Origin: Novosphingobium sp. JCM 18896
Lineage (GTDB): Bacteria > Pseudomonadota > Alphaproteobacteria > Sphingomonadales > Sphingomonadaceae
Direction: 5' to 3'
Length of the DNA stretch: 64,000 nucleotides
Assembly (NCBI RefSeq): GCF_025938095.1
Contig: NZ_JAPCZF010000005.1
Coordinates: 463,141 to 527,140 of the forward strand
Numbering within the stretch: the first letter of the stretch is position 1; each line of letters starts with the position of its first letter. The translations under genes were made by a program, and so were the position numbers. The notes beneath the pieces are model-generated. The model ran no database searches and was not told the origin of the DNA. It saw only the letters and a list, made by a program, of their open reading frames with translations. This document shows, in pieces, positions 1 to 8,264 of this stretch.

Positions 1-27
1 TGCTTCGCACAACGGGGATTCGAGAAA

Positions 28-429
28 ATGGCTCAAGCCAGCCCTTCGGGCAGGAACCGTCCGCTTTCGCCGCATCTGCAGATCTGGCGCTGGGGACCCG
101 CGATGGCCGTGTCCATCCTTCACCGCGTTACGGGCAACGGCCTGGCGGTCGCAGGTCTCGGCGTTCTGCTGTGGTGGCTCGGCGCGCTCGCCAGCGGCCC
201 GGCCGCTTACGCGACCTTCACCGGTCACGCCTCGGCCTGGTACGGCATGGTCGTACTGGTTGGCATTTCCTGGGCCTTCTTCAACCACATGGCTTCGGGC
301 ATCCGCCACTTCTTCCTCGACGTGGGCGCGAACTTCGAGCTGAACAGCAACGCGCTGTGGTCGGTCCTCACGCCGATCATCGGCATCCTCCTCACTGCCG
401 CCTTCTGGGCGGCGCTGCTGCTGCGCTGA
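28..429 (+). CDS. sdhC: Succinate dehydrogenase cytochrome b556 subunit
   Basis: Membrane anchor of respiratory complex II, which passes electrons from succinate to ubiquinone and helps bind haem b. The 133-residue protein has three hydrophobic segments (about 25-52, 67-90 and 108-132). It carries the family signature around S29-x-x-H32-R33 near the quinone site and the histidine-rich turn F-N-H87 to R-H94 that supplies a haem ligand. It is followed after 12 bases by sdhD and then sdhA, so it is the first visible gene of the sdh operon. The ATG has a short GGGGA stretch upstream. The promoter lies outside the window. Confidence 0.96.
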   Translation: MAQASPSGRNRPLSPHLQIWRWGPAMAVSILHRVTGNGLAVAGLGVLLWWLGALASGPAAYATFTGHASAWYGMVVLVGISWAFFNHMASGIRHFFLDVGANFELNSNALWSVLTPIIGILLTAAFWAALLLR

Positions 430-441
430 GGGAGCCAGGCA

Positions 442-825
442 ATGGGTAACGGAACCTCGATCGGCCGCGTCCGCGGCCTCGGCTCGGCGAAGACGGGCTC
501 GCATCACTGGCTGCTCCAGCGCTTCACCGCGATCGGCAACCTGCTGCTCGTGCTGTGGTTCGTCGCATCGCTGCTGATGATGCAGAACTTCAGCTACGAG
601 AGCGTGCGCGAATGGATCGCGCGGCCGGTCCCCGCGACCGCGATGGCGCTGCTGATCGTCAGCAGCTTCTGGCACGCGCGCCTCGGCATGCAGGTGATGT
701 TCGAGGACTACGTCCACGAACATGGCAACAAGTTCGCCGTTCTCGCACTGCTGAACCTCGCTGCCTTCGGCGGCGCGGCGTTCGGCTTGTTCTGCGTCAT
801 CCGTCTCGCGCTCGGAGGCGCATAA
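442..825 (+). CDS. sdhD: Succinate dehydrogenase hydrophobic membrane anchor subunit
   Basis: Second membrane anchor of complex II. The 127-residue protein has three membrane segments (about 30-48, 64-84 and 98-124). The haem-ligand region is S-S-F-W-H78-A-R-L-G-M, followed by E-D-Y90 close to the quinone pocket, both typical of alphaproteobacterial SdhD. The start is preceded by a GGGAG ribosome-binding site. It sits between sdhC and sdhA with 12-base and 2-base gaps, so the three are surely cotranscribed. Confidence 0.96.
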   Translation: MGNGTSIGRVRGLGSAKTGSHHWLLQRFTAIGNLLLVLWFVASLLMMQNFSYESVREWIARPVPATAMALLIVSSFWHARLGMQVMFEDYVHEHGNKFAVLALLNLAAFGGAAFGLFCVIRLALGGA

Positions 826-827
826 GC

Positions 828-2639
828 ATGTCGACTCAGTCCGCCTACAAGATCATCGACCACACCTATGACACCGTCGTCGTCGGCGCCGGTGGCTCGG
901 GCCTGCGCGCCACGATGGGCAGCGCCGAGGCCGGTCTCAAGACCGCCTGCATCACCAAGGTGTTCCCGACCCGCTCGCACACCGTCGCGGCGCAGGGCGG
1001 CATCGCCGCCTCGCTGAAGAACAACAGCCCGGACCACTGGACCTGGCACATGTTCGACACGGTCAAGGGTTCCGACTGGCTCGGCGACCAGGACGCGATC
1101 GAATACATGGTGCGCGAAGCACCCGCCGCGGTCTACGAGCTCGAGCACGCGGGCGTGCCGTTCAGCCGCAATGCCGATGGCACGATCTACCAGCGTCCGT
1201 TCGGCGGCCACATGCAGAACATGGGCGAGGGCCCGCCGGTCCAGCGCACCTGCGCCGCGGCCGACCGTACCGGCCACGCGATGCTGCACGCGCTCTACCA
1301 GCAGTCGCTGAAGTACGACGCGGACTTCTTCATCGAATACTTCGCGATCGACCTGATCATGGACAACGGCAAGTGCGTCGGCGTGATCGCGCTGTGCATG
1401 GACGATGGCACGATCCATCGCTTCCGCGCCAAGGCCGTGGTCCTGGCGACGGGCGGCTACGGTCGCTGCTACTTCACCGCCACTTCGGCGCACACCTGCA
1501 CGGGTGACGGCGGCGGCATGGTGCTGCGCGCGGGTCTGCCGCTGCAGGACATGGAATTCGTCCAGTTCCACCCGACCGGCATCTACGGCGCGGGCGTGCT
1601 CATCACCGAGGGCGCGCGCGGCGAGGGCGGTTACCTGACCAACTCGACCGGCGAGCGCTTCATGGAGCGCTATGCCCCGTCGGCCAAGGACCTCGCCTCG
1701 CGCGACGTCGTCAGCCGTTCGATGGCGATGGAAATCCGCGAGGGCCGCGGCGTCGGCCCGAACGGCGAATACATCTACCTGCACCTCGATCACATCGATC
1801 CCGCGGTGCTGGCCGAGCGTCTGCCGGGCATCACGGAATCGGGCAAGATCTTCGCGGGCGTCGACCTGACGCGCCAGCCGCTGCCGGTGGTTCCGACCGT
1901 CCACTACAACATGGGCGGCATTCCGACGAACTACCACGGCGAGGTCATGACGATCGGCACCGACGGCAACCCCGAGACGGTCGTCCCCGGCCTGTTCGCG
2001 GTGGGCGAAGCGGCCTGCGTCTCGGTCCACGGCGCCAACCGCCTGGGCTCGAACTCGCTGATCGACCTCGTGGTCTTCGGCCGCGCGACCGGTCACCGTC
2101 TCAAGGAACTGGTCGATCCGGCTGCCGCCTGGCCCGAACTGCCCAAGGATTCGGCCGATCTGGCGCTCACGCGTCTCGACCACTTCCGCAACGCCAAGGG
2201 CGGCTCGCCGACGGCGCAGGTTCGCGCCGAGATGCAGCGCACGATGACCGCGCATGCGGCCGTGTTCCGCACCGACGAGCTGATGGTCGAGGGCAAGGCG
2301 AAGCTCGCCAAGACCTACGAGCGGATGCAGGACCTCCACGTCACCGACAAGGGCCTGATCTGGAACTCGGACCTGGTCGAGACGATGGAACTCGACAACC
2401 TGATCAGCCAGGCGAGCGTCACGCTCCACGGCGCGCAGAACCGCAAGGAAAGCCGCGGCGCCCACGCGCACGAGGACTTCCCCGATCGCGACGACGCCAA
2501 CTGGATGAAGCACACCGTCGCCTGGTTCGACGGCTGGGGCGGCAAGGGCGGCGGCGTCAAGCTCGACTACCGCCCGGTCCACGAATACACGCTGACCGAC
2601 GACGTCGAGTACATCAAGCCGAAGAAGCGCGTGTACTGA
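828..2639 (+). CDS. sdhA: Succinate dehydrogenase flavoprotein subunit
   Basis: Catalytic FAD subunit of complex II, oxidising succinate to fumarate on the inner side of the membrane. The 603-residue length is normal. The dinucleotide motif G-A-G-G-S-G is at 20-25. The flavin-linking histidine is H51 in R-S-H-T-V-A-A-Q-G-G. The capping-domain and active-site stretches H-P-T-G-I-Y and H-G-A-N-R-L-G-S-N-S-L are intact. The ATG at 828, two bases after the sdhD stop and with GGAGG upstream, is preferred over longer in-frame extensions into sdhD. The iron-sulfur subunit gene sdhB does not follow; a terminator does. Confidence 0.98.
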   Translation: MSTQSAYKIIDHTYDTVVVGAGGSGLRATMGSAEAGLKTACITKVFPTRSHTVAAQGGIAASLKNNSPDHWTWHMFDTVKGSDWLGDQDAIEYMVREAPAAVYELEHAGVPFSRNADGTIYQRPFGGHMQNMGEGPPVQRTCAAADRTGHAMLHALYQQSLKYDADFFIEYFAIDLIMDNGKCVGVIALCMDDGTIHRFRAKAVVLATGGYGRCYFTATSAHTCTGDGGGMVLRAGLPLQDMEFVQFHPTGIYGAGVLITEGARGEGGYLTNSTGERFMERYAPSAKDLASRDVVSRSMAMEIREGRGVGPNGEYIYLHLDHIDPAVLAERLPGITESGKIFAGVDLTRQPLPVVPTVHYNMGGIPTNYHGEVMTIGTDGNPETVVPGLFAVGEAACVSVHGANRLGSNSLIDLVVFGRATGHRLKELVDPAAAWPELPKDSADLALTRLDHFRNAKGGSPTAQVRAEMQRTMTAHAAVFRTDELMVEGKAKLAKTYERMQDLHVTDKGLIWNSDLVETMELDNLISQASVTLHGAQNRKESRGAHAHEDFPDRDDANWMKHTVAWFDGWGGKGGGVKLDYRPVHEYTLTDDVEYIKPKKRVY

Positions 2640-2665
2640 TCGACGGCATCGGAGCCGGAAAAACG

Positions 2666-2694
2666 AAAGGCCGGGGCGCAAGCTCCGGCCTTTT
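2666..2694 (+). terminator. Intrinsic terminator of the sdhCDA operon
   Basis: A 12-bp stem (AAAGGCCGGGGC paired with GCTCCGGCCTTT, one G-T wobble) closes on a GCAA tetraloop and runs into TTTT. It begins 26 bases after the sdhA stop. The A-run on the other side means it could also serve the convergent membrane-protein gene. Confidence 0.85.
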
Positions 2695-2722
2695 GCTTTG
2701 GTGTCGATCGGCGAAGTGCCGA

Positions 2723-3472
2723 TCAGGCGAAGGTTTCGACCAGGCCCGGACGGACGTCTCCGGTCAGCCGGCGATAGATCGCGACGAAATAGGCCGACAG
2801 GAAGATTGTCGACAGCAGGCCCATTGCCAGAGTGAATACCCCCGACACCAGCGGATTGGCCTGGGTGATCGCGATCATCTGCATCGGCCCCCCGGCGATG
2901 CCCCACAGCACGAGGCTGGGTATTGCCATCACCAGCAGGAGGACGAGCAGCGTGGCAAAAATTTTCCAACGCGCGCCTTTGGACAGGCGCCGGCTTTCCT
3001 GCAGGGCGGCCCAAGGGCCCAGTTTTTGATCGACCATCGCCGGGATTGCGGCGGACCAGATCGTCACGACGATCAGCCCAGGTACGACCAGCAGTATCGA
3101 GCCGACGATGAAGGCCAGATACCAGATCAGATAGAGCACGATGAATTTGCCGACATTCGCGATCGAGATCGCGATCAGGTCGTTGAACGATACCGCGCCG
3201 CGCCGTTGCAGCATCGAGCCGACAAGGGCCGTCGTATTCCACCCCGCGATCACGATGCCGAGCAGCATGGCCAGCCAGTAGTAGGGCGAGGAGAACAAGG
3301 CGAGCTGATTGCCGGGCTGGGCCTGGGTGGTCAGCGCTTGGCGGCTGACGATCTGGCCGGCCAAGGTCGAGAGGACCATCGCGGGCAAGGCGTAGGCCAA
3401 GTGAAAGCCGAATCTGTCGCGGATGTTCTCGATCGTGTCGCCGATCACTCCGCCTATGCTGAACTCCTTCAT
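2723..3472 (-). CDS. Multi-pass membrane protein, function unknown
   Basis: A 249-residue integral membrane protein with about six hydrophobic segments. The central stretch (V-V-P-G-L-I-V-V-T-I-W, then a short polar loop with Q-E-S-R-R-L-S-K-G and another membrane helix) resembles the membrane domain found fused to some glycerophosphodiesterases and DUF975-like proteins. No catalytic residues were recognised. The start chosen is the ATG at 3472 (M-K-E-F-S-I-G-G), with an AGGGGG ribosome-binding site. An in-frame upstream extension is hydrophilic and unlikely to be translated. It is convergent with sdhA and divergent from the subtilase gene. Confidence 0.75.
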   Translation of the reverse strand: MKEFSIGGVIGDTIENIRDRFGFHLAYALPAMVLSTLAGQIVSRQALTTQAQPGNQLALFSSPYYWLAMLLGIVIAGWNTTALVGSMLQRRGAVSFNDLIAISIANVGKFIVLYLIWYLAFIVGSILLVVPGLIVVTIWSAAIPAMVDQKLGPWAALQESRRLSKGARWKIFATLLVLLLVMAIPSLVLWGIAGGPMQMIAITQANPLVSGVFTLAMGLLSTIFLSAYFVAIYRRLTGDVRPGLVETFA

Positions 3473-3621
3473 CGTACCCCCTGGTTTCGACCGTTCCCCA
3501 CGGCCCGAGCGCGGCGGATGTTTAGAGCGATCGGTGGCCATTGCCACGCCAGCTTGGTCCACATCCGTTGCATCCGTCGCGTGACCCAAGCCGCGACGGA
3601 ATCTGCCGATCGGCAAAGCAA

Positions 3622-3650
3622 AACTTGGTTAACGAGACTTGCGGTATAAG
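3622..3650 (+). promoter_or_regulatory. Candidate promoter for the small subtilase gene
   Basis: A good -10 match TATAAG (3645-3650) stands 17 bases from a weak -35 (AACTTG, 3622-3627). Transcription would start near 3657, where a small hairpin with GCCGGC arms (3657-3674) begins. The TTG start codon lies at 3713. This is a pattern match only. Confidence 0.3.
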
Positions 3651-3712
3651 CGGAGCGCCGGCAGTCTCGCCGGCAGGGATTGCTCGCGGCGTGGGCCGCG
3701 CGGGTGGGTTGA

Positions 3713-4513
3713 TTGCGTCATTTGCTGGGTTTGCTCGGCCTGTTGGCGGGTGCGAGCATCGTCTCTCCTGCGGCCATCGGTCAGGACCACGCGGCGATCG
3801 CAAGCGTGTCGGTCCCGGTCGTCCAGCCGCTCCCCGGTCGCGTTCGTGTCGCGGTGATCGACAGCGGCATCGCCCGAACCCCTGAACTGCAGGCGCTCGT
3901 CACCAGCGAATTCGACATGGCGGCCGAGCCGGCGCGCCCGGCGTTCCGTCCGCGCGACAATCACGGGACCATGGTTGCGACGATCCTCGCGCGTGAGGCC
4001 AAGCGCCCGGTCGAGATCATCTCGCTGCGCATCGACGATCCCGCGGGCTGCCCCGTCGGCTTCAATCCGCCCTGCCAGGGCAGCGCCGCGCCGGTCGCCG
4101 GCGCGATCCGCAAGGCGATGGATCTCGGCGTTTCGGCGATCAACATCTCGCTGGCGATGAAGGACGATCCGCTGATCGTCGAGGCGGTGCGCGCAGCCGC
4201 CGCGCGTGGCATTCTCGTGATCCTCGCCGCGGGCAACGACGGGCACGATCGCCCAAGCAACCTCGGCGCGGCGCGCGCGGCCTATCCGGGCGCGGTGCTG
4301 GTCGGCGCGCTCGATGCCCAGGGGCAGCCGTGGAAGGGCACCAACCGGCCCGAGGCCGACACCACCGGCTATCGCTACGTCTGGCAGCGCGGTGTCGGCG
4401 TGCCGACCGCGCTGGCCGATGGTTCGGGCGCCATGGCGACCGGCACCTCCTTCGCCGCGCCGATCGAGACCGCGCACCTGCTCGACATGCGCGTCGCGCA
4501 ACCGGGCGCCTGA
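3713..4513 (+). CDS. Small secreted subtilisin-like serine protease (S8 family)
   Basis: The catalytic triad is intact: D50 in V-A-V-I-D-S-G-I, H84 in N-H-G-T-M-V-A-T and S246 in G-T-S-F-A-A-P, with oxyanion residue N175 in A-A-G-N-D-G. A signal peptide covers about residues 1-23 (leucine-rich, ending S-P-A-A-I-G), so export is expected. At 266 residues it is near the minimum for the fold. There is no room for a classical inhibitor prodomain, and only about 20 residues separate the signal peptide from the catalytic core. The start is the TTG at 3713, since stops close the frame just upstream. A peptidase is secure; its substrate is unknown. Confidence 0.85.
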   Translation: MRHLLGLLGLLAGASIVSPAAIGQDHAAIASVSVPVVQPLPGRVRVAVIDSGIARTPELQALVTSEFDMAAEPARPAFRPRDNHGTMVATILAREAKRPVEIISLRIDDPAGCPVGFNPPCQGSAAPVAGAIRKAMDLGVSAINISLAMKDDPLIVEAVRAAAARGILVILAAGNDGHDRPSNLGAARAAYPGAVLVGALDAQGQPWKGTNRPEADTTGYRYVWQRGVGVPTALADGSGAMATGTSFAAPIETAHLLDMRVAQPGA

Positions 4514-4559
4514 TCGTTCCAGCCTTCGCGCTTCACCGGGTCATCTTGCCGGGATAGCC

Positions 4560-4588
4560 TTGGTGTGCAGCAGGGCTTGCGGCATAAA
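4560..4588 (+). promoter_or_regulatory. Candidate sigma-70-type promoter upstream of the flavin oxidoreductase
   Basis: TTGGTG (4560-4565) and CATAAA (4583-4588) are separated by 17 bases in an otherwise GC-rich gap. The next gene begins at 4675 behind a strong GGAGGAG ribosome-binding site. Sequence match only. Confidence 0.3.
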
Positions 4589-4674
4589 ATATGACCGATC
4601 CGTACTATTAATGGATGACCCGCGAGTCCGCCCGTTGTAGCGAAGCAAACAACAATGATGCGGGAGGAGAGGCG

Positions 4675-6774
4675 ATGCATCCGAAATATCCCAAGGTTTT
4701 CTCGCCGATCCGGCTCGGCCCCGTCGAAATCCCGACGCGCTATTTCTTCGCCCCGCACGGTTCGGCGCTGAGCGCCGGTTCCAAGCCGCTCGACGATCTG
4801 GTCGCCTATAGTGCCGAGCGCGTGCGTGGTGGCGGCTGCGGGCTGGTCGTGGTGGCGCTGGCGATCCACGAGCGCGGACGCACGCGCCAGCCGTCGCCGC
4901 ATCCGCCCGAGAACGTCGCCGCCTTCCGCGTCATGGCCGATGCGATCCACGCGGCCGGCGGCAAGATCTTCGGCGAGACGCTCTACCACTGGATCGGCGC
5001 GGGGCAATGGCAGGCGCTGAGCCCGCCGGCACCGTCGCTCGCGCCCTCGGTGCGGCAGTTCGGGCTCAACGGCCGCGCTGCCTCGACGCGGGCGATGAGC
5101 AGGGAGGAGATCGCGGGAATGATCGCCGCGATCCGTCAGACGGCCAAGCACATGGCCGAGGCGGGTTTCGACGGCATCATGCTCCACGCCAGCCACGCCG
5201 CCTTGGTCGAGCAGTTCCTCTCGCCCTATTTCAACCAGCGCACCGACGAATATGGCGGAAGCCTCGAGAACCGCATGCGCTTCGTCGTGGAGGCGCTGCA
5301 GGCGGCGCGCGACGGTGCGAACGAAGTCGCCGGCAGCGCTTTCGCCGTGGGCATGCGCTTCAATTGCGACGAGCAGATCGAGGGCGGCTACGGCACCGAT
5401 ACGGCATTCGAAGTGGTGCAGCATCTCTGCGAACGTGGCCTGCTCGATTACATCGATCTCGACGTCGGGCTCGAACCGCAGCAGTTCCACCACGGCATGC
5501 CCACGGGTTTCGAGCGCAAGCAATACTACCGGCCCTTCGTCGAGCAGGTGCGCAAGGCGGCGGGCGCGGTCCCCGTGCTGTCGGTGCTCGGCAACCTGAC
5601 CGATATGGCCGATGCCGAAGCCGCGCTCGCCGACGGGGTCTGCGATGTGGTCGGCTCGGCGCGCCAGCTGATTGCCGAACCGCGTTTTGTCCAGAACGCG
5701 CGCGACGGGCTCGAGCATCTGAGCCGCACCTGCATCGCCTGCAACTGGTGCACCGCCGCGGGCGGCGACGGCGCGCAGGGCTGCGCGATCAATCCCGCGA
5801 GCTACCGCGATCGCGTGTGGAACGACGACAGCTTCACGCCGGCGGCGGAGAGCCGCAAGGTCGTGGTCGTCGGCGGCGGGCCGGGCGGGATGGAGGCGGC
5901 GCGAGTGGCGGCGCTGCACGGGCACGCGGTCACCCTGATCGAGAAGAACGCGCAACTGGGCGGCGCGCTGTCGCTGTGGGCCGGCTTGCCGGGACGCGAG
6001 CACTACCGCTCTGCGATCGACTGGTGGGCACGCGAAATGGCGCGGCTCGGGGTGGACGTACGAGCTGGAATCGAAGCCACGGCCGACGGCGTCCTGGCCG
6101 AGGCGCCCGATGCGGTGATCGTCGCCACCGGCGCGCGCTACAGCCCCGGCGGGCGCAGCATCAATTTCGACGCCGACCTGCCCGGTTGGGACCTGCCTTT
6201 CGTCCATCGCCCCGAAGCGATCCTGGCGGGCGGCGTGCGGCCGAGCGGCAAGGTCTTCGTGATCGATGCCGAGGGCTATCACACGGGCCCGGGTCTCGCC
6301 GAGATCCTCGCGGGCGAGGGCGCCGAGGTGCAGTTCGTCACCGCGACCTATTCGCCGGTCTCGGGGCGCAACACCGACAACTGGGAAGAGCGCTACATCG
6401 TCGCGCGGATGAAGCGTGCCGGCGTGCGCCTGCGCCCGAGCACCTGGGTACGGCGGATCGAACCGGGCGCGGTCGTGCTCTACGACGTTCACACCGGCGA
6501 GGAGCGGCGCGAGGCGGCTGACGCGGTGATCCTGTCGACCGCGCGCGAGCCGATCGACGACATCGCCCGCGCACTCGAAGGCAAGGTGGCGCAGCTCTTC
6601 ACGATCGGCGACGCGCTCGCCGCGCGCATGCTCGCGGCGGCGCCCTACGAAGGCCAGAAGTTCGCCCGCCTGATCGGCGAACCCGATGCGCCGGCGACGA
6701 TCGGCGAAGCCTGGTTCGCGCCCGATCCGCTCGAAACGGCGATGCTGCCGGCCGACCTTCCACGGCGGCATTGA
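4675..6774 (+). CDS. FMN/FAD/4Fe-4S oxidoreductase of the 2,4-dienoyl-CoA reductase / trimethylamine dehydrogenase family
   Basis: The N-terminal half (about 1-340) is an old-yellow-enzyme TIM barrel with the signature stretch H-A-S-H-A-A-L-V-E-Q-F-L-S-P and N-x-R-x-D-E-Y-G-G-S-L-E-N-R. A cysteine cluster C-x2-C-x2-C-x10-C follows (C-I-A-C-N-W-C...). The C-terminal half has a dinucleotide fold starting V-V-V-G-G-G-P-G-G-M. At 699 residues it matches the family. The C-x2-C-x2-C spacing resembles trimethylamine dehydrogenase more than FadH, which has C-x2-C-x3-C, so the substrate may be an amine, enone or aromatic compound rather than a dienoyl-CoA. The start is fixed by GGAGGAGAGGCG before the ATG. 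It appears monocistronic. Confidence 0.85.
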   Translation: MHPKYPKVFSPIRLGPVEIPTRYFFAPHGSALSAGSKPLDDLVAYSAERVRGGGCGLVVVALAIHERGRTRQPSPHPPENVAAFRVMADAIHAAGGKIFGETLYHWIGAGQWQALSPPAPSLAPSVRQFGLNGRAASTRAMSREEIAGMIAAIRQTAKHMAEAGFDGIMLHASHAALVEQFLSPYFNQRTDEYGGSLENRMRFVVEALQAARDGANEVAGSAFAVGMRFNCDEQIEGGYGTDTAFEVVQHLCERGLLDYIDLDVGLEPQQFHHGMPTGFERKQYYRPFVEQVRKAAGAVPVLSVLGNLTDMADAEAALADGVCDVVGSARQLIAEPRFVQNARDGLEHLSRTCIACNWCTAAGGDGAQGCAINPASYRDRVWNDDSFTPAAESRKVVVVGGGPGGMEAARVAALHGHAVTLIEKNAQLGGALSLWAGLPGREHYRSAIDWWAREMARLGVDVRAGIEATADGVLAEAPDAVIVATGARYSPGGRSINFDADLPGWDLPFVHRPEAILAGGVRPSGKVFVIDAEGYHTGPGLAEILAGEGAEVQFVTATYSPVSGRNTDNWEERYIVARMKRAGVRLRPSTWVRRIEPGAVVLYDVHTGEERREAADAVILSTAREPIDDIARALEGKVAQLFTIGDALAARMLAAAPYEGQKFARLIGEPDAPATIGEAWFAPDPLETAMLPADLPRRH

Positions 6775-6839
6775 CCTTCGTTCAGCCGCGAGCAAGTCTC
6801 GCCGGGTGATCTTGACCGGACGTTGGGGAAGGGGCCGTC

Positions 6840-8264
6840 ATGACCGAAACCGTGCGCAAGGAACGCTCGCCGGGGATCAAGCTGCTGCTCGCCAGCCTGA
6901 TCGGGCTGGCGCTCGTGATCCCGCTGATGATGGTCTATGCGCTGGTCTGGGACCGGCAGAGCCAGTCCGAAACCGCGCAGAATTCAATCAATGCCGGTTG
7001 GGGCGGGCCGCAGGTGCTGGCCGGGCCGGTGGTCGTCGTGCCTTTCCGCACGACCGAGACGCAGAACGAAACCGGCTCCGACGGCAAGACCACGACGCGC
7101 ACGGTCGAGGTCGAGAAGCTGCTCTACATCTCGCCCGTGCAGAACGACGTGACCACCGCGATCAAGCCCGAGGAGCGGCGCAAGTCGATTTACCGTTCGG
7201 TGCTCTACGAAGCCCAGGTCAAGGGCAAGGCGAGCTTCGCGCTGCCCGCCGACCTGCCGCGCTTCGGGGTGACCGCCGACAAGCTGATCTGGGACCGCGC
7301 CGAACTGCGCCTGGGTGCTTCGGATGCGCGCGGGCTCACCACCGGCGGCACGCTCATGGCCAATGGCCAGGCGCTCGCGGTGCAGCCGGGCAAGGGACCG
7401 GGCGCGACGGGCGGACAGGGATTCTTCGCCTTCGTCCCGTGGACGGGTGCGGGTACGCTCGCGGTCGACTATGCCTTCGGGCTGCGCGGCAGCCGCTCGC
7501 TGAGCCTGGTGCCGCGCGGCGGCCAGACCAAGTGGGACGTGACCTCGCCCTGGGCCAGCCCGAGCTTCGGCGGTGCCTTCCTGCCCGAGAAGCCGCAGAT
7601 CTCGGACAAGGGCTTCAAGGCCAGCTACACGGTCGACAAGCTCGCGCTCGGCCAGGCGCCGGTCGCGACCGACGATCAGGGACCGCCGGTCATCGACACC
7701 GGTGCGCCCGACGGACCGTCGAGCCGGATCGGCATCACCGTCGACGGCGTCAGCACGAGCTCGGGCCAGGCCCTGGCCGTCACGGTCGGACTGATCGAGC
7801 CGGTGAACCTCTATTCGAAGGTCGATCGCTCGGTGAAGTACGGCTTCCTGTTCATCGGCTTCACCTTCCTCGCCTTCCTGCTGTTCGACGTCGTCGGCGG
7901 CGCGCGCGTGGCCGCGGCGGAGTACCTGCTGACCGGTGCCGGGCTCGTGCTGTTCTTCGTGATGCTGCTGGCCTTCGCCGAGGTGATCGGCTTCACCGCC
8001 GCCTATCTGCTCGCCTCGGCGGCGATCATCGGCCTGCTCAGCGCTTACAGCGCGGCCGTGCTCAAAAGCTGGCGGCGCGGACGCTTCATCGGCGCGCTGC
8101 TGGTCGGGCTCTATGCCCTGCTGTTCGTGCTGCTCAACCTCGAGGCCTGGTCGCTGGTGATCGGCTCGGTGTTGCTGTTCGCTGCGTTGGCCGGGGTGAT
8201 GTACGCGACGCGCAAGGTGGACTGGAGCGCGGTCGGCCGCGCTCCGGGCTCAGCGCCAGCGTAG
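6840..8264 (+). CDS. creD: CreD family inner membrane protein
   Basis: A 474-residue protein of the CreD (cell envelope integrity) family. It has one N-terminal membrane segment (about 13-33), a long periplasmic domain (about 35-335) beginning with the typical W-G-G-P-x-V-L-x-G-P-V-V-V-V-P, and a C-terminal bundle of five or six membrane helices. In enterobacteria CreD is induced by the CreBC two-component system and affects sensitivity to colicins and beta-lactams; no creBC genes lie here. The start ATG at 6840 follows a GGGGAAGGGG stretch. Its last 15 bases overlap the convergent hydroxyacid dehydrogenase gene. Confidence 0.88.
   Translation: MTETVRKERSPGIKLLLASLIGLALVIPLMMVYALVWDRQSQSETAQNSINAGWGGPQVLAGPVVVVPFRTTETQNETGSDGKTTTRTVEVEKLLYISPVQNDVTTAIKPEERRKSIYRSVLYEAQVKGKASFALPADLPRFGVTADKLIWDRAELRLGASDARGLTTGGTLMANGQALAVQPGKGPGATGGQGFFAFVPWTGAGTLAVDYAFGLRGSRSLSLVPRGGQTKWDVTSPWASPSFGGAFLPEKPQISDKGFKASYTVDKLALGQAPVATDDQGPPVIDTGAPDGPSSRIGITVDGVSTSSGQALAVTVGLIEPVNLYSKVDRSVKYGFLFIGFTFLAFLLFDVVGGARVAAAEYLLTGAGLVLFFVMLLAFAEVIGFTAAYLLASAAIIGLLSAYSAAVLKSWRRGRFIGALLVGLYALLFVLLNLEAWSLVIGSVLLFAALAGVMYATRKVDWSAVGRAPGSAPA

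Noticed and set aside
708..3242. Very long antisense ORF opposite sdhA (and similar ones opposite dnaE, korA, purF, btaA and others)
   Set aside because: High-GC codon bias produces open antisense frames. Their translations are arginine/alanine/histidine-rich, without domains, and mirror well-recognised genes.
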